Positions 25,439 through 33,472 of a stretch of DNA of 43,265 nucleotides are shown here, one piece after another. The stretch is from Casimicrobiaceae bacterium (lineage in GTDB: Bacteria > Pseudomonadota > Gammaproteobacteria > Burkholderiales > Casimicrobiaceae): assembly GCA_026646885.1 (NCBI GenBank), contig JAPKHK010000016.1, positions 1 to 43,265 of the forward strand, written 5' to 3'. Position numbers and translations under genes: made by a program. Below the pieces are notes generated by a model. The model was not told the origin of the DNA. It saw only the letters and a list, made by a program, of their open reading frames with translations, and did not search any database. Positions within the stretch are counted from its first letter, which is position 1, and each line of letters starts with the position of its first letter.

Positions 25439-27340
25439 CTAAGGTGCCGCGCAGAACACCACGCCCTCCCCAGCCCATCCCTGCGCTTGCATTTGGGCGT
25501 AAATGCCGGTGTCGATGGTGTAGCGGTGGTTGGAATCGTTCTCGCGCCAGTGACCGTTGTAGAGGCGGTAGACGGGCGCGCCGCCGTTGGCGCAGCTTCC
25601 CGCCGACGGTAGGGCGGCGCGAAACGCCAGGCCTTCATAGAACCAGCTCGGATCGGCCTTCACCCACTCGCATTCAGCTGCGCTGGCGGTGTAGAAATGT
25701 GAACCGGAACCCCCATTGGGTGTGCCGTAGAAGCGGCAAACTGGGCTCGCAACGGCCAAGGCGCTGCCTAGCGGATAGACCGAGAAGCTCTGCCCCGTGC
25801 GCGACCAGCCGGGGCCGGCCGCGCCCTGGTCGATGCTTTGCGCTTCCGCTGCGCTGGCGGTAATGAAATAGTGTGCGAGGATACTGTTGTAGAACTCCCA
25901 AGCGGTCGAAAGCGCGGGCAAGCCGGTGCCACCGGCTTCGTCGGCGCCGATGTCGTACAGGCCGCTGCGGGGCTGGCGGCCGATGTCTTCGGTCACTTGC
26001 GCGAGAGTCTGGCCTCGGTCGATGGCCGGGCTGCCAGCCGGCAAGTGGCCGTCGGCGGTGACGCCGATGCTGCCGATTTGGCTGTGCGCATCGGCAGTTT
26101 CGGCGCTTTGCCATTGCGCGAAACTGCCGCCATCGGCCAGCGGACTGCCTGGCCGGTTGTCGGCGAAATTACAGGCGCCGCTTTCGTTGTGGAACCAGTT
26201 GTAGTCCGTGCCCGGGTTGCCTTGCAGGCCATAGAGACCAGCGGCGCTGATTTCATTGGCCCAGCGCACGCGCACGCAGTCGCCGCCGTTCTGGATAACG
26301 AGATTGTTGCGGATGAGTGGGTTTACTGTCGGCGGACGCCCAGCGATGGGGTCAAAGTCTTGCAGCGTGACTCCGAAATAGAGCGCCGCATGCCCCGAGG
26401 TGGCGGTGTGCACCAGGGTGTTGTTGGCGACGACGGCATCGCGCGCCGCGTAAAGTCCGATGCCGGCATAACCGGTGTCGCGGATGACGTTGTTGCGCAC
26501 CGTGCCGCGGATGCTTTCGTAGTACTCGGGGTTCACCGCGGTGTCGAAATATTCGGGGCTGGTGTCGTAGCCCACCATGATGCCGCCTTCGCCGGTACGC
26601 TCGATGCGATTGCGCTCGACGATCACGTCCGCCGCACCCCCTTTGAAGTAGAGCCCGTTGGTGGCGATGTCGTGAATGAAGCAATCCTCCACGCGCATGC
26701 GGCTGCCGTTGACGTTGTCTATGCCTTCGGCGTTCTTTTCGTCGAGCGGTGTCCCCGCCGGATAGATGCGCCCGGTGTTGTAGATTTCGCAGCGGCGGAT
26801 GGTGATGTCATCGGACTTGGGCGTGATCTTGATGGCGTCGCGCCCGGTGTCGTGAACCTTGCAATCCTCGATGGTGATATGGGAAGCGCCGCGCCCGCCG
26901 CGGTTGTTGCCCGAGTCCCATTCGGTTTGCATGAAAATGCCGTAGAGATTGCCCCCGGTCACCTCCAGACGCGAGATACGGCTGCCGGATGCTTCGGGGT
27001 CGATCTGGATGCACACGCCGTTTTCGAGGCTCAGTGGGCATTGGATCACCGCCCACTCGCCGGGGTAGGACTGTAGCGTGAGCGGCAGGCGCAGGCGCAA
27101 TTCGGTTTCTGGATAGATGTTGTTACCGGTCGGCCCGCGCAGCGTGATGGTGTCTCCGGCGGCGAGCACGCCGCGGTCGGGCGCGAGCAAGTAGCCCAGG
27201 GTTTTGAAGGGTTGGGCGAGGCTGCCGGAGCCCGGGGTGTCGCTGCCGGTGGGAGAGACGAACCATTCCGCCGCGTGAGTGGCCCCGGTGATCAGGAGCC
27301 AGGCCACAAAGCCCATCAGAATGGAACGCGTGCTTGACAT
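25439..27340 (-). CDS. Secreted right-handed beta-helix protein with C-terminal DUF5648-like repeats
   Basis: A 633-residue exported protein. A signal peptide (SILMGFVAWLLITGATHA) is followed by EWFVSPTGSDTPGSGS, the usual opening of parallel beta-helix lyase/hydrolase-like proteins. Residues ~85-470 show repeated rungs such as ITIEDCKVHDTGRDAIKIT, ITIRRCEIYNTGR and GTVRNNVIRDTGYAGIGL. From about residue 500 three related repeats, HYFITASAAEAQ, HFYTASAAECEWV and HRYTIDTGIYAQM, each with W and Cys/Gly, match the DUF5648 type of surface module. It may act on or bind a polysaccharide; no enzyme motif can be fixed. I chose Met at 27340 because it starts the signal peptide; upstream residues in the frame are unrelated. 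Confidence 0.78.
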   Translation of the reverse strand: MSSTRSILMGFVAWLLITGATHAAEWFVSPTGSDTPGSGSLAQPFKTLGYLLAPDRGVLAAGDTITLRGPTGNNIYPETELRLRLPLTLQSYPGEWAVIQCPLSLENGVCIQIDPEASGSRISRLEVTGGNLYGIFMQTEWDSGNNRGGRGASHITIEDCKVHDTGRDAIKITPKSDDITIRRCEIYNTGRIYPAGTPLDEKNAEGIDNVNGSRMRVEDCFIHDIATNGLYFKGGAADVIVERNRIERTGEGGIMVGYDTSPEYFDTAVNPEYYESIRGTVRNNVIRDTGYAGIGLYAARDAVVANNTLVHTATSGHAALYFGVTLQDFDPIAGRPPTVNPLIRNNLVIQNGGDCVRVRWANEISAAGLYGLQGNPGTDYNWFHNESGACNFADNRPGSPLADGGSFAQWQSAETADAHSQIGSIGVTADGHLPAGSPAIDRGQTLAQVTEDIGRQPRSGLYDIGADEAGGTGLPALSTAWEFYNSILAHYFITASAAEAQSIDQGAAGPGWSRTGQSFSVYPLGSALAVASPVCRFYGTPNGGSGSHFYTASAAECEWVKADPSWFYEGLAFRAALPSAGSCANGGAPVYRLYNGHWRENDSNHRYTIDTGIYAQMQAQGWAGEGVVFCAAP

Positions 27341-27452
27341 GTCCGACCCCCATCGCCGCGGCGCAGTTGACACGGCCAATCTATACCCGCCCCGTCGACG
27401 CGGCAATAGGCTCGGGGTGGCTTCTTTGCTCGTCTCGGACAGCGCGGGCATA

Positions 27453-28424
27453 ATGACTGGAACAAAGACGTGCCATCTGCATATGGCGCTGAGCGCGTCG
27501 GCGCGACATCGTCCACTCGATCGGAGATCCAAGCTGTCTCCTTATCTCATGCTCTCCCTGCCGCCTTTGTTCTGGGCGGGCAATTGGGTGGTCGGTCGTG
27601 CGGTGCATGGCTTGGTGCCGCCGATGACACTCGGTTTTCTGCGCTGGAGCATCGCGGTCTTGGTGCTCTTGTCTCTGGCTTGGCCGCACTTGAGGCGCGA
27701 CCGGGCGCTCTTGTGGGCGAACCGGCGCGTCCTGCTGCTCCTGGGCGTGCTGGGCACGGCTCTGCACAATGCCGTCACCTATTTGGGCCTCAACTTCACT
27801 ACCGCCATGAACGGCCTGATGCTCAATTCATTTTTGCCGGTGATGATCGTGGCCATTTCCTGGCTTTTGTATCGCGAGCGCCTAGGCGGGCGGCAATGGC
27901 TGGGCATGGTCGTCTCGCTGACCGGTGTGCTGGCGATCATTGCGCGCGGCAAGCCTGGATCGCTTCTGGCGCTGTCGCTCAATCCGGGGGATCTCATCGT
28001 CGTTGGCGGTATGCTGATGTGGGCGCTCTACACCATTCTTCTGAAGCTCAAACCCGCCGAATTGCATTTATTGTCTTTTTTGGCGGCCATCGCCATGGTG
28101 GGCGTGCTCTCTATCGCGCCCTTGGCGGCGGCGGAATGGGCCTTGGGCTATGAAACCCACTTCACCGCGGGCACGGTTTCGGCGATGGTGTACGTAGGCG
28201 TTTTGCCCACGGTGGCGGGTTACATTTTATGGAACCGCGGCGTGGTACTCGTGGGGGCCAATGTTGCGGGGTTATTCACTCACCTCATGCCGGTTTTCGG
28301 CGCGCTCCTGTCCTGGCTGTTCTTGGGCGAGAAACTGCTGAGTTTCCACCTTTGGGGCTTCGCTTTGATCCTCGCCGGCATTTTCCTAACCACGCGCGGC
28401 CCAGCCCCACCGGAAGATGGTTGA
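27453..28424 (+). CDS. EamA/DMT-family transporter
   Basis: A drug/metabolite transporter-type protein of about 323 residues with ten hydrophobic helices in two EamA repeats. Typical segments are LPPLFWAGNWVVGRAVHGLVPPMTLGFLRW at the start of the first and LMWALYTILLKLKP at the start of the second. Also present are NAVTYLGLNFTTAMNGLML and the C-terminal HLMPVFGALLSWLFLGEKL. The substrate cannot be told from sequence. The ATG at 27453 is one choice; 27483 and 27549 are alternatives, the last sitting directly before helix 1. It diverges from the beta-helix gene. Confidence 0.82.
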   Translation: MTGTKTCHLHMALSASARHRPLDRRSKLSPYLMLSLPPLFWAGNWVVGRAVHGLVPPMTLGFLRWSIAVLVLLSLAWPHLRRDRALLWANRRVLLLLGVLGTALHNAVTYLGLNFTTAMNGLMLNSFLPVMIVAISWLLYRERLGGRQWLGMVVSLTGVLAIIARGKPGSLLALSLNPGDLIVVGGMLMWALYTILLKLKPAELHLLSFLAAIAMVGVLSIAPLAAAEWALGYETHFTAGTVSAMVYVGVLPTVAGYILWNRGVVLVGANVAGLFTHLMPVFGALLSWLFLGEKLLSFHLWGFALILAGIFLTTRGPAPPEDG

Positions 28425-28492
28425 CGCACGACAAGGCCACGTTGGACCATAGCGTTATCTTATAGACGTCGCTTCTTCGCACTCTCGCCGCC

Positions 28493-30658
28493 ATGAACTG
28501 GAAGTTCCACCGTGCCCTCGTCGTCACCATCGCCTGTGCCGTGGCGCTAGTCGTACCGGCTGCGGTACTGGCGGTGCTGTGGGCCGATCTGCATGAAGCG
28601 GCCCGCCAGGTTGTTGCGGCGCATTTGGCGGAGCGTGCCGGAGTCATCGTGATGGTGCTGGCCATCGGCCTCACCGGCGTGGCCATGCTGGTGGCGCAAA
28701 CGTATCGGACTTGGGTGGGCGCCTTGCACAAGGCCAGCGAAAAGATTCAGATCATGCTCAGTGTGAATCGCGGCCTGCGGCTGGGTGACGAAGGCCAAGC
28801 GCATCTGCGCTCGCTTGCGGCCAGCATCAATGCCCTCGCGGACCAGCGCGACGCCCTGCAGGCCGATGTCGACCGCCAGGTGGCCGAAGCCAAGGCGGGG
28901 GTGGAGGCCGAGCGCAATCGACTCGCCGCGTTGATGTCCGAACTGGCGCAAAGTGTGGTCGTGTGCAACCTCGGTGGCAATGTGCTGCTCTACAACCAGC
29001 GCGCTCGCGCCCAGCTCGAGCGTGCCGCCAGCGGCCAAGGGCAATTGGGTACCGCGACCTTGGGTCTGGGGCGCTCGATTTTCGGCTTCATCGAGCGAGA
29101 TCTGATTGCCCACGCTCTGGACCAGTTGCGGCAGCGTCTCGACAAGGGCGAAAAGCGCCCGGTGACGCATCTGGTCACCAGCACTCGCGCGGGACTCCTC
29201 ATCCGGGTGCAGGTGGCCCCCGTGCTGGGTGCGGCCGCAGCCGACGGGGTGCCCAGCATCGACGGCTATGTGCTGCTCATCGAGAACGTCACCAAAGGCT
29301 TCGAAATCGAAGGCCAGCGCGATCAGCTGATCAGCGCCCTCACCGAAGGCAGTCGGGCCTCACTGGGCAACATTCGCGCAGCGGCGGAGACCCTGGTTGA
29401 TTACCCCGACATTCCCGGCGATCAGCGCGAACACTTTCTGCATATCATCCACGACGAAGTGGCGCTCTTGTCCCGGCGTATCAGCGACGCCCACGAAGCG
29501 CTGGGCGACGCGACCCGCACGCGCTGGCCATTGGAAGAAATGTTGGCCGTGGATCTGGTACAGGCCGCCGCGCGACGCATCGAGGAGCGATGTGGACTGC
29601 CGGTGAAAAGCGAGGAAATCGACGAGCACGCCTGGGTCAAGGTCGACAGCTTCACCGTGGTGCAGGCCCTGCAATACCTTGCCCAGCGCCTGCGCGACGA
29701 ATACGAGGTGCGCGAAGTGCGTTTCGGGCTGCGCCGCGCGGGTCGCTTGGTGGAGATCGATTTGATCTGGTCGGGCGTGGTCATGGGCAGCGAAACCCTG
29801 AGTGTGTGGGAAACCGAACCGATGAGCAGTGTCGGCGAATTTCCACCACTGACCCTGCGCGAGGTGGTGGAGCGGCACAACGGCGAGATGTGGTTCCAGC
29901 GCAATAAGGCCACCCATCGCACCATCTTCCGCCTGGTACTGGCCAGCGCGGCGCCCGCGGAAGGGCCGGCGGCGGACATGCTGCCGACTGTGGAGGCAAG
30001 GCCCGCCTACTATGACTTTGATTTGTTCAAGCACCGCGAGGTTTCGCCCGAGTTGGAGGCGCGCAGTCTCGAAGAGCTGGCCTACACCGCCTTCGATACC
30101 GAAACCACCGGGCTCGAGCCCAGCGCCGGTGACGAGATCATTCAGATCGGCGCGGTGCGCCTGCTCAACAACAAGCTTTTGCGCGATGAAGTCTTCGATC
30201 AACTGATCGACCCCAAGCGCGGCATGAAGGCCGAGTCCATCGCCATTCACGGCATCACCCCGGACATGCTGCGCGGCCAACCTGACATCGGCAAGGTGCT
30301 GCCCGCCTTTCATGCTTTTTGCGCCGAAACCGTGCTGGTGGCGCATAACGCGGCTTTCGACATGCGTTTCCTGGAGCTGAAAGAGGAGGCCACCGGCCTG
30401 CGCTTCCGCCAGCCGCTGCTCGACACCTTGCTGTTGTCCGCAGTGGTTCATCCCGGGCAGGATTTGCATCGCCTGGAGTCGATTGCCGAGCGTCTCGGCG
30501 TCAACGTGGTGGGGCGGCACACCGCGCTGGGCGACGCCATGGTCACGGGCGAAGTGCTGCTGCGCCTCATTCCCTTGCTCAAGGCCCAGGGAATCGTTAC
30601 TCTCGCGCAGGCCTTGGCGGCGTCGCAAAAGACGCAGTTCGCGCAGTTGCAATACTGA
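28493..30658 (+). CDS. Membrane/PAS/degenerate histidine-kinase module fused to a DnaQ-type 3'-5' exonuclease
   Basis: A 721-residue protein. Two helices lie near residues 8-30 and 48-70; then come a HAMP-like coiled segment, a PAS-like domain (about 140-270, AQSVVVCNLGGNVLLYN), and a DHp-like segment (GSRASLGNIRAAAETLVD) lacking the phosphorylated His. A weakened ATPase-like region follows to ~485. From about 530 a complete DEDDh exonuclease appears: ExoI FDTETTGLEP (Asp535, Glu537), ExoII AHNAAFD (Asp623), ExoIII GRHTALGD (His676, Asp681). The nuclease should be active; the kinase part should not. The combination suggests a nuclease controlled by a membrane or metabolite signal. It is followed 19 bases later by the CBS-DUF294 gene. 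Confidence 0.85.
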   Translation: MNWKFHRALVVTIACAVALVVPAAVLAVLWADLHEAARQVVAAHLAERAGVIVMVLAIGLTGVAMLVAQTYRTWVGALHKASEKIQIMLSVNRGLRLGDEGQAHLRSLAASINALADQRDALQADVDRQVAEAKAGVEAERNRLAALMSELAQSVVVCNLGGNVLLYNQRARAQLERAASGQGQLGTATLGLGRSIFGFIERDLIAHALDQLRQRLDKGEKRPVTHLVTSTRAGLLIRVQVAPVLGAAAADGVPSIDGYVLLIENVTKGFEIEGQRDQLISALTEGSRASLGNIRAAAETLVDYPDIPGDQREHFLHIIHDEVALLSRRISDAHEALGDATRTRWPLEEMLAVDLVQAAARRIEERCGLPVKSEEIDEHAWVKVDSFTVVQALQYLAQRLRDEYEVREVRFGLRRAGRLVEIDLIWSGVVMGSETLSVWETEPMSSVGEFPPLTLREVVERHNGEMWFQRNKATHRTIFRLVLASAAPAEGPAADMLPTVEARPAYYDFDLFKHREVSPELEARSLEELAYTAFDTETTGLEPSAGDEIIQIGAVRLLNNKLLRDEVFDQLIDPKRGMKAESIAIHGITPDMLRGQPDIGKVLPAFHAFCAETVLVAHNAAFDMRFLELKEEATGLRFRQPLLDTLLLSAVVHPGQDLHRLESIAERLGVNVVGRHTALGDAMVTGEVLLRLIPLLKAQGIVTLAQALAASQKTQFAQLQY

Positions 30659-30677
30659 TCGAGGGAAAGGGGCGGAC

Positions 30678-32144
30678 GTGGCGGACGAAGCAAGCACGGA
30701 GCACAGCGGCGCGACATTCACATCGATGCTCAGCCCGGTCAGTTCGGTCATTCGCCGCGCGCCGGTCACGGTGCCCATGGCTGCCACGGTGCGCGAGGCA
30801 CTCAAGGTCATGGACCAGATGCGCATCGGATCGATCATCGTGGTGGACCCCGCCAACGGCCTGCCCCTGGGCATCTTCACCCTGCAAGACCTCTTGCGCC
30901 GCGTGGTGCTGGAGGATGGCGACCTCGACCAGCCCATCGCCTACGTGATGACCGCGGGTCTGCTGACCTTGCGGCCTTCGGCCACCGCCTACCAAGCCGC
31001 GCTCACCATGGCCCGCCGTGGCGTGCGGCACCTCCTGGTGGTCGACGCGGACGGCAGGCTGCTAGGTATCGTGTCGCAGAACGATTTGTTCACTTTGCAA
31101 CGCACCGGGGTCACTAACCTCAGCGAAGAAATTCGCACCGCGCCCGATGTCGCCGCCTTGCAGGCCGCGGCAAAGGAAATCCGGCGTTTGGCTGGAGCGA
31201 TGCTGGCTCAGGGAACCGGAGCGGAAACGCTCACTCATTTCGTGTCCACGCTCAACGACGTGCTCACCTCGCGCATTCTGGAAATCGTACTCGACGAGAT
31301 GGAACTGCCGCCGGTGCACTGGTGCTGGATTGCCCTGGGTTCGGAAGGAAGATTGGAGCAGACCTTCAGCACCGATCAGGACAACGGCATCATATTCGAA
31401 GCCGAGCAAGCGAAAGACGCCCTCGCCTTGCGCGAGAAGTTCCTGCCTTTTGCCCTGCGCGTGAACACGCTGCTCGACGCTTGCGGCTTTCCCTTGTGCA
31501 AGGGCAAGATCATGGCCAGCAACCCGGATTGGTGCCTGTCTCTCGAGGAATGGCAACGCAAGTTTTACGATTGGATTCAGCGCCCCGAGCCCGAAGCGCT
31601 GCTCTCGGCTTCGATTTTTTTCGATTTCCGGGCGCTCTACGGCAACGCCGATTTGTCCGACCGCTTGCGCGAATGGCTCTTGCAGCATGCGCCGGCCAAT
31701 CCGCTATTTCTGCGCCTCATGGGCCAGAATGCCCTGTCGGCGCGCCCGCCACTGGGGCTCCTCCGCGATTTCACTTTCGACGATTCGAAGGATTTCCCGC
31801 ACACCCTGGAACTCAAGCTCTACGGCGCTCGGCCGTTCATCGACGCGGCGCGTATTCTGGCGTTGGCCAACGGTGTGGGCGAAACCAGCACCGCGCAGCG
31901 CCTGCGAACCATTGCCGAAAAGGCCGCCTGGGGCAGCGACGATTTAGCGGCGATGATCGAAGGGTTCTATTTCATTCAGCTCTTGCGCTTGCGCAATCAG
32001 GCGAACCCCGACCCCAAGGTTCATCCCAATCGCATCGATCCCGAGCAACTGAACGAGCTGGATCGGCAGATCCTTAAGGAAGCCTTCAAACAAGGGCGCA
32101 AGCTGCAACAGCGCCTGGCGCTGGACTACAACCTCGATTACTGA
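30678..32144 (+). CDS. CBS-domain / DUF294 nucleotidyltransferase-like protein
   Basis: A 488-residue cytoplasmic protein. Two CBS domains occupy residues ~25-145 (SIIVVDPANGLPLGIFTLQD and HLLVVDADGRLLGIVSQND). A GlnD-like nucleotidyltransferase domain follows with ALGSEGRLEQTF and STDQDNGII at about 215-240, then the DUF294 C-terminal domain. The GTG start at 30678 follows a purine-rich Shine-Dalgarno (GAGGGAAAGG). Such proteins are often encoded next to the PAS-DnaQ fusion and acetate/solute symporters, where CBS domains probably sense adenine nucleotides. The modified target is unknown. The stop is close to the convergent response-regulator gene. Confidence 0.86.
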   Translation: MADEASTEHSGATFTSMLSPVSSVIRRAPVTVPMAATVREALKVMDQMRIGSIIVVDPANGLPLGIFTLQDLLRRVVLEDGDLDQPIAYVMTAGLLTLRPSATAYQAALTMARRGVRHLLVVDADGRLLGIVSQNDLFTLQRTGVTNLSEEIRTAPDVAALQAAAKEIRRLAGAMLAQGTGAETLTHFVSTLNDVLTSRILEIVLDEMELPPVHWCWIALGSEGRLEQTFSTDQDNGIIFEAEQAKDALALREKFLPFALRVNTLLDACGFPLCKGKIMASNPDWCLSLEEWQRKFYDWIQRPEPEALLSASIFFDFRALYGNADLSDRLREWLLQHAPANPLFLRLMGQNALSARPPLGLLRDFTFDDSKDFPHTLELKLYGARPFIDAARILALANGVGETSTAQRLRTIAEKAAWGSDDLAAMIEGFYFIQLLRLRNQANPDPKVHPNRIDPEQLNELDRQILKEAFKQGRKLQQRLALDYNLDY

Positions 32145-32232
32145 CGCGGAAGACTGTGGCGTTGCCGGTGTGCGCCCTGGGTGAGAGGGTATGGCCTTCC
32201 GGCCAGCAGAGCCCCCGTTCGCCGCCAAGGCC

Positions 32233-32904
32233 TCAATGCAACCGGTTCTCCAGCGCGTAACCGACGCCCGGCACGGTGCGCACGGTGACGGGGGTGGCCT
32301 CGAGTTTGCGGCGCAAGCGGTGGATGCACACTTCCACGGCGTTGATCGTGGTGTCGGCGGCGAAGTCGTAGCTGTTTTCCACCAGCAGCTCTTTGCGCAC
32401 CGGGCGCCCGAATTGCTTCCACAGGACTTCGATCATGCCGGTCTCGCGTGCCGAGAGGCTTATCGGCTGGCCATGGCAAAAAAGCCTGCGGGTGCGGGCA
32501 TCGAAATGGACGGGTCCGCCTGCCAGCGCCTCATCGAGGCTATCCGCGGCGCGGCGCAAGAGCGCCTGCACGCGGGCGCGCAATTCCACGAGGCTGAAGG
32601 GTTTGCAGACGAAATCGTCGGCGCCCAGATCGAGACCACGAACGCGCGAGTCGAGGGTGCTGTTGGCGGAAAGAATGATCACCGGCACCGAACGGCTCCG
32701 GCCCCGGAGGCGCTGCAGGACCTGAAAACCGTCCAAGGCCGGAAGCCCGAGATCGAGAATGACCAGATCGAAGCGCTGATCTTGCAGTGCAGCATCGGCA
32801 TCTTGCCCGCTCTCCGCAAGATCGACCGCGAACCCCTGGCCCCGGAAAGCGATGCACAAGGCTTCGCCTATCGAAGGATCGTCTTCGGCAACCAGTATGC
32901 GCAT
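32233..32904 (-). CDS. OmpR/PhoB-family response regulator (orphan in this window)
   Basis: A 223-residue two-domain regulator. The receiver has the acidic pair in LVAEDDPS, the phosphoacceptor in VILDLGLP (Asp near 51), the Ser of ILSANS, and Lys in VCKPFSL, so it looks fully active. The C-terminal winged helix has LSARETGMIEVLW and INAVEVCIHRLRRKLE, with the usual VRTVPGVGYAL end. No cognate histidine kinase lies next to it; the only kinase-like neighbour lacks the phosphorylatable His. It is divergent from the DUF4212/symporter operon and shares the 303-base promoter region, so it probably controls that operon. Confidence 0.9.
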   Translation of the reverse strand: MRILVAEDDPSIGEALCIAFRGQGFAVDLAESGQDADAALQDQRFDLVILDLGLPALDGFQVLQRLRGRSRSVPVIILSANSTLDSRVRGLDLGADDFVCKPFSLVELRARVQALLRRAADSLDEALAGGPVHFDARTRRLFCHGQPISLSARETGMIEVLWKQFGRPVRKELLVENSYDFAADTTINAVEVCIHRLRRKLEATPVTVRTVPGVGYALENRLH

Positions 32905-32958
32905 CCCCTCGGTCCTCCAAAAAGGCGCGCCGCCGAAAAGGTGTCGCGTCGGATACTG

Positions 32959-32970
32959 CATTGCACAATG
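32959..32970. promoter_or_regulatory. Short palindrome upstream of the response-regulator gene
   Basis: CATTG and CAATG arms with a CA spacer, 55 bases before the regulator start, flanked by CTG and CAG. It could be an operator for autoregulation; the evidence is only its symmetry and place. Confidence 0.25.
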
Positions 32971-33072
32971 GCAGTCTGGTGCCGCCTGTCGCGCTGCGCA
33001 AGCTTGGCAGGTCGGCATCGTTTTGGCAAGAGCGCTCGTCGGAGTCCGGGAGCCGCACTCGCTGCTTTCGAG

Positions 33073-33108
33073 TTTGTAAGTTTTTTGTAAGCCACAGCGG
33101 AGTAGCAT
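33073..33108 (+). promoter_or_regulatory. Tandem TTTGTAAG sites and likely promoter of the symporter operon
   Basis: Two identical octamers TTTGTAAG start at 33073 and 33084, exactly 11 bases apart. That is the helical spacing of OmpR/PhoB-type tandem half-sites. A TAGCAT hexamer at 33103-33108 could be the -10, putting the second copy over the -35 region. The arrangement fits direct activation by the divergent response regulator. The sites lie 100 bases before the DUF4212 start; the remaining leader 33109-33207 shows no other clear element apart from a strong AAGGAGG Shine-Dalgarno. Confidence 0.55.
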
Positions 33109-33207
33109 AGCCGCGGCAAGTTACGTCCGGGAATTCCGTGAGGGGAGCACCGGGGGTCTTCGTCGAAGCGCCTTTCGTCGAAATTTGGTAGTCACGAAGG
33201 AGGAGTT

Positions 33208-33471
33208 ATGCAGTTAACTGAAAAGCACAAAGAGTATTGGAGCAAGAACCTCAATATCACAGCGATTCTGCTGTTTATTTGGTTCTTCGTCACGTTCGTG
33301 ATTGGGTGGTTCGCGCGCGAACTCGCAAGCGTCACCGTCTTGGGTTTTCCGCTGCCTTTCTATATGGGGGCTCAGGGTGCCTTGGCAATCTACGTGCTCA
33401 TCATTTGGTTTTACGCCCGCACCATGAACAAGATGGACGTCGAGTACGGCGTGCATGAGGGGGAGGAATAA
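33208..33471 (+). CDS. DUF4212 small subunit of a sodium:solute symporter
   Basis: An 87-residue membrane protein with two helices (ITAILLFIWFFVTFVIGWFA and GAQGALAIYVLIIWFYARTM) and a conserved FPLPFYMGAQG connection, the DUF4212 signature. Such proteins are encoded directly before the large symporter of the VC_2705 type and are needed with it. A near-perfect Shine-Dalgarno (AAGGAGG) precedes the ATG. The stop TAA and the next ATG are separated by one base, so translation is coupled. Confidence 0.9.
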   Translation: MQLTEKHKEYWSKNLNITAILLFIWFFVTFVIGWFARELASVTVLGFPLPFYMGAQGALAIYVLIIWFYARTMNKMDVEYGVHEGEE

Positions 33472-33472
33472 C

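Noticed and set aside
29360-30937. 525-codon minus-strand frame opposite the DnaQ fusion
   Set aside because: Low-complexity composition without family motif; the plus strand has all catalytic residues of the exonuclease.
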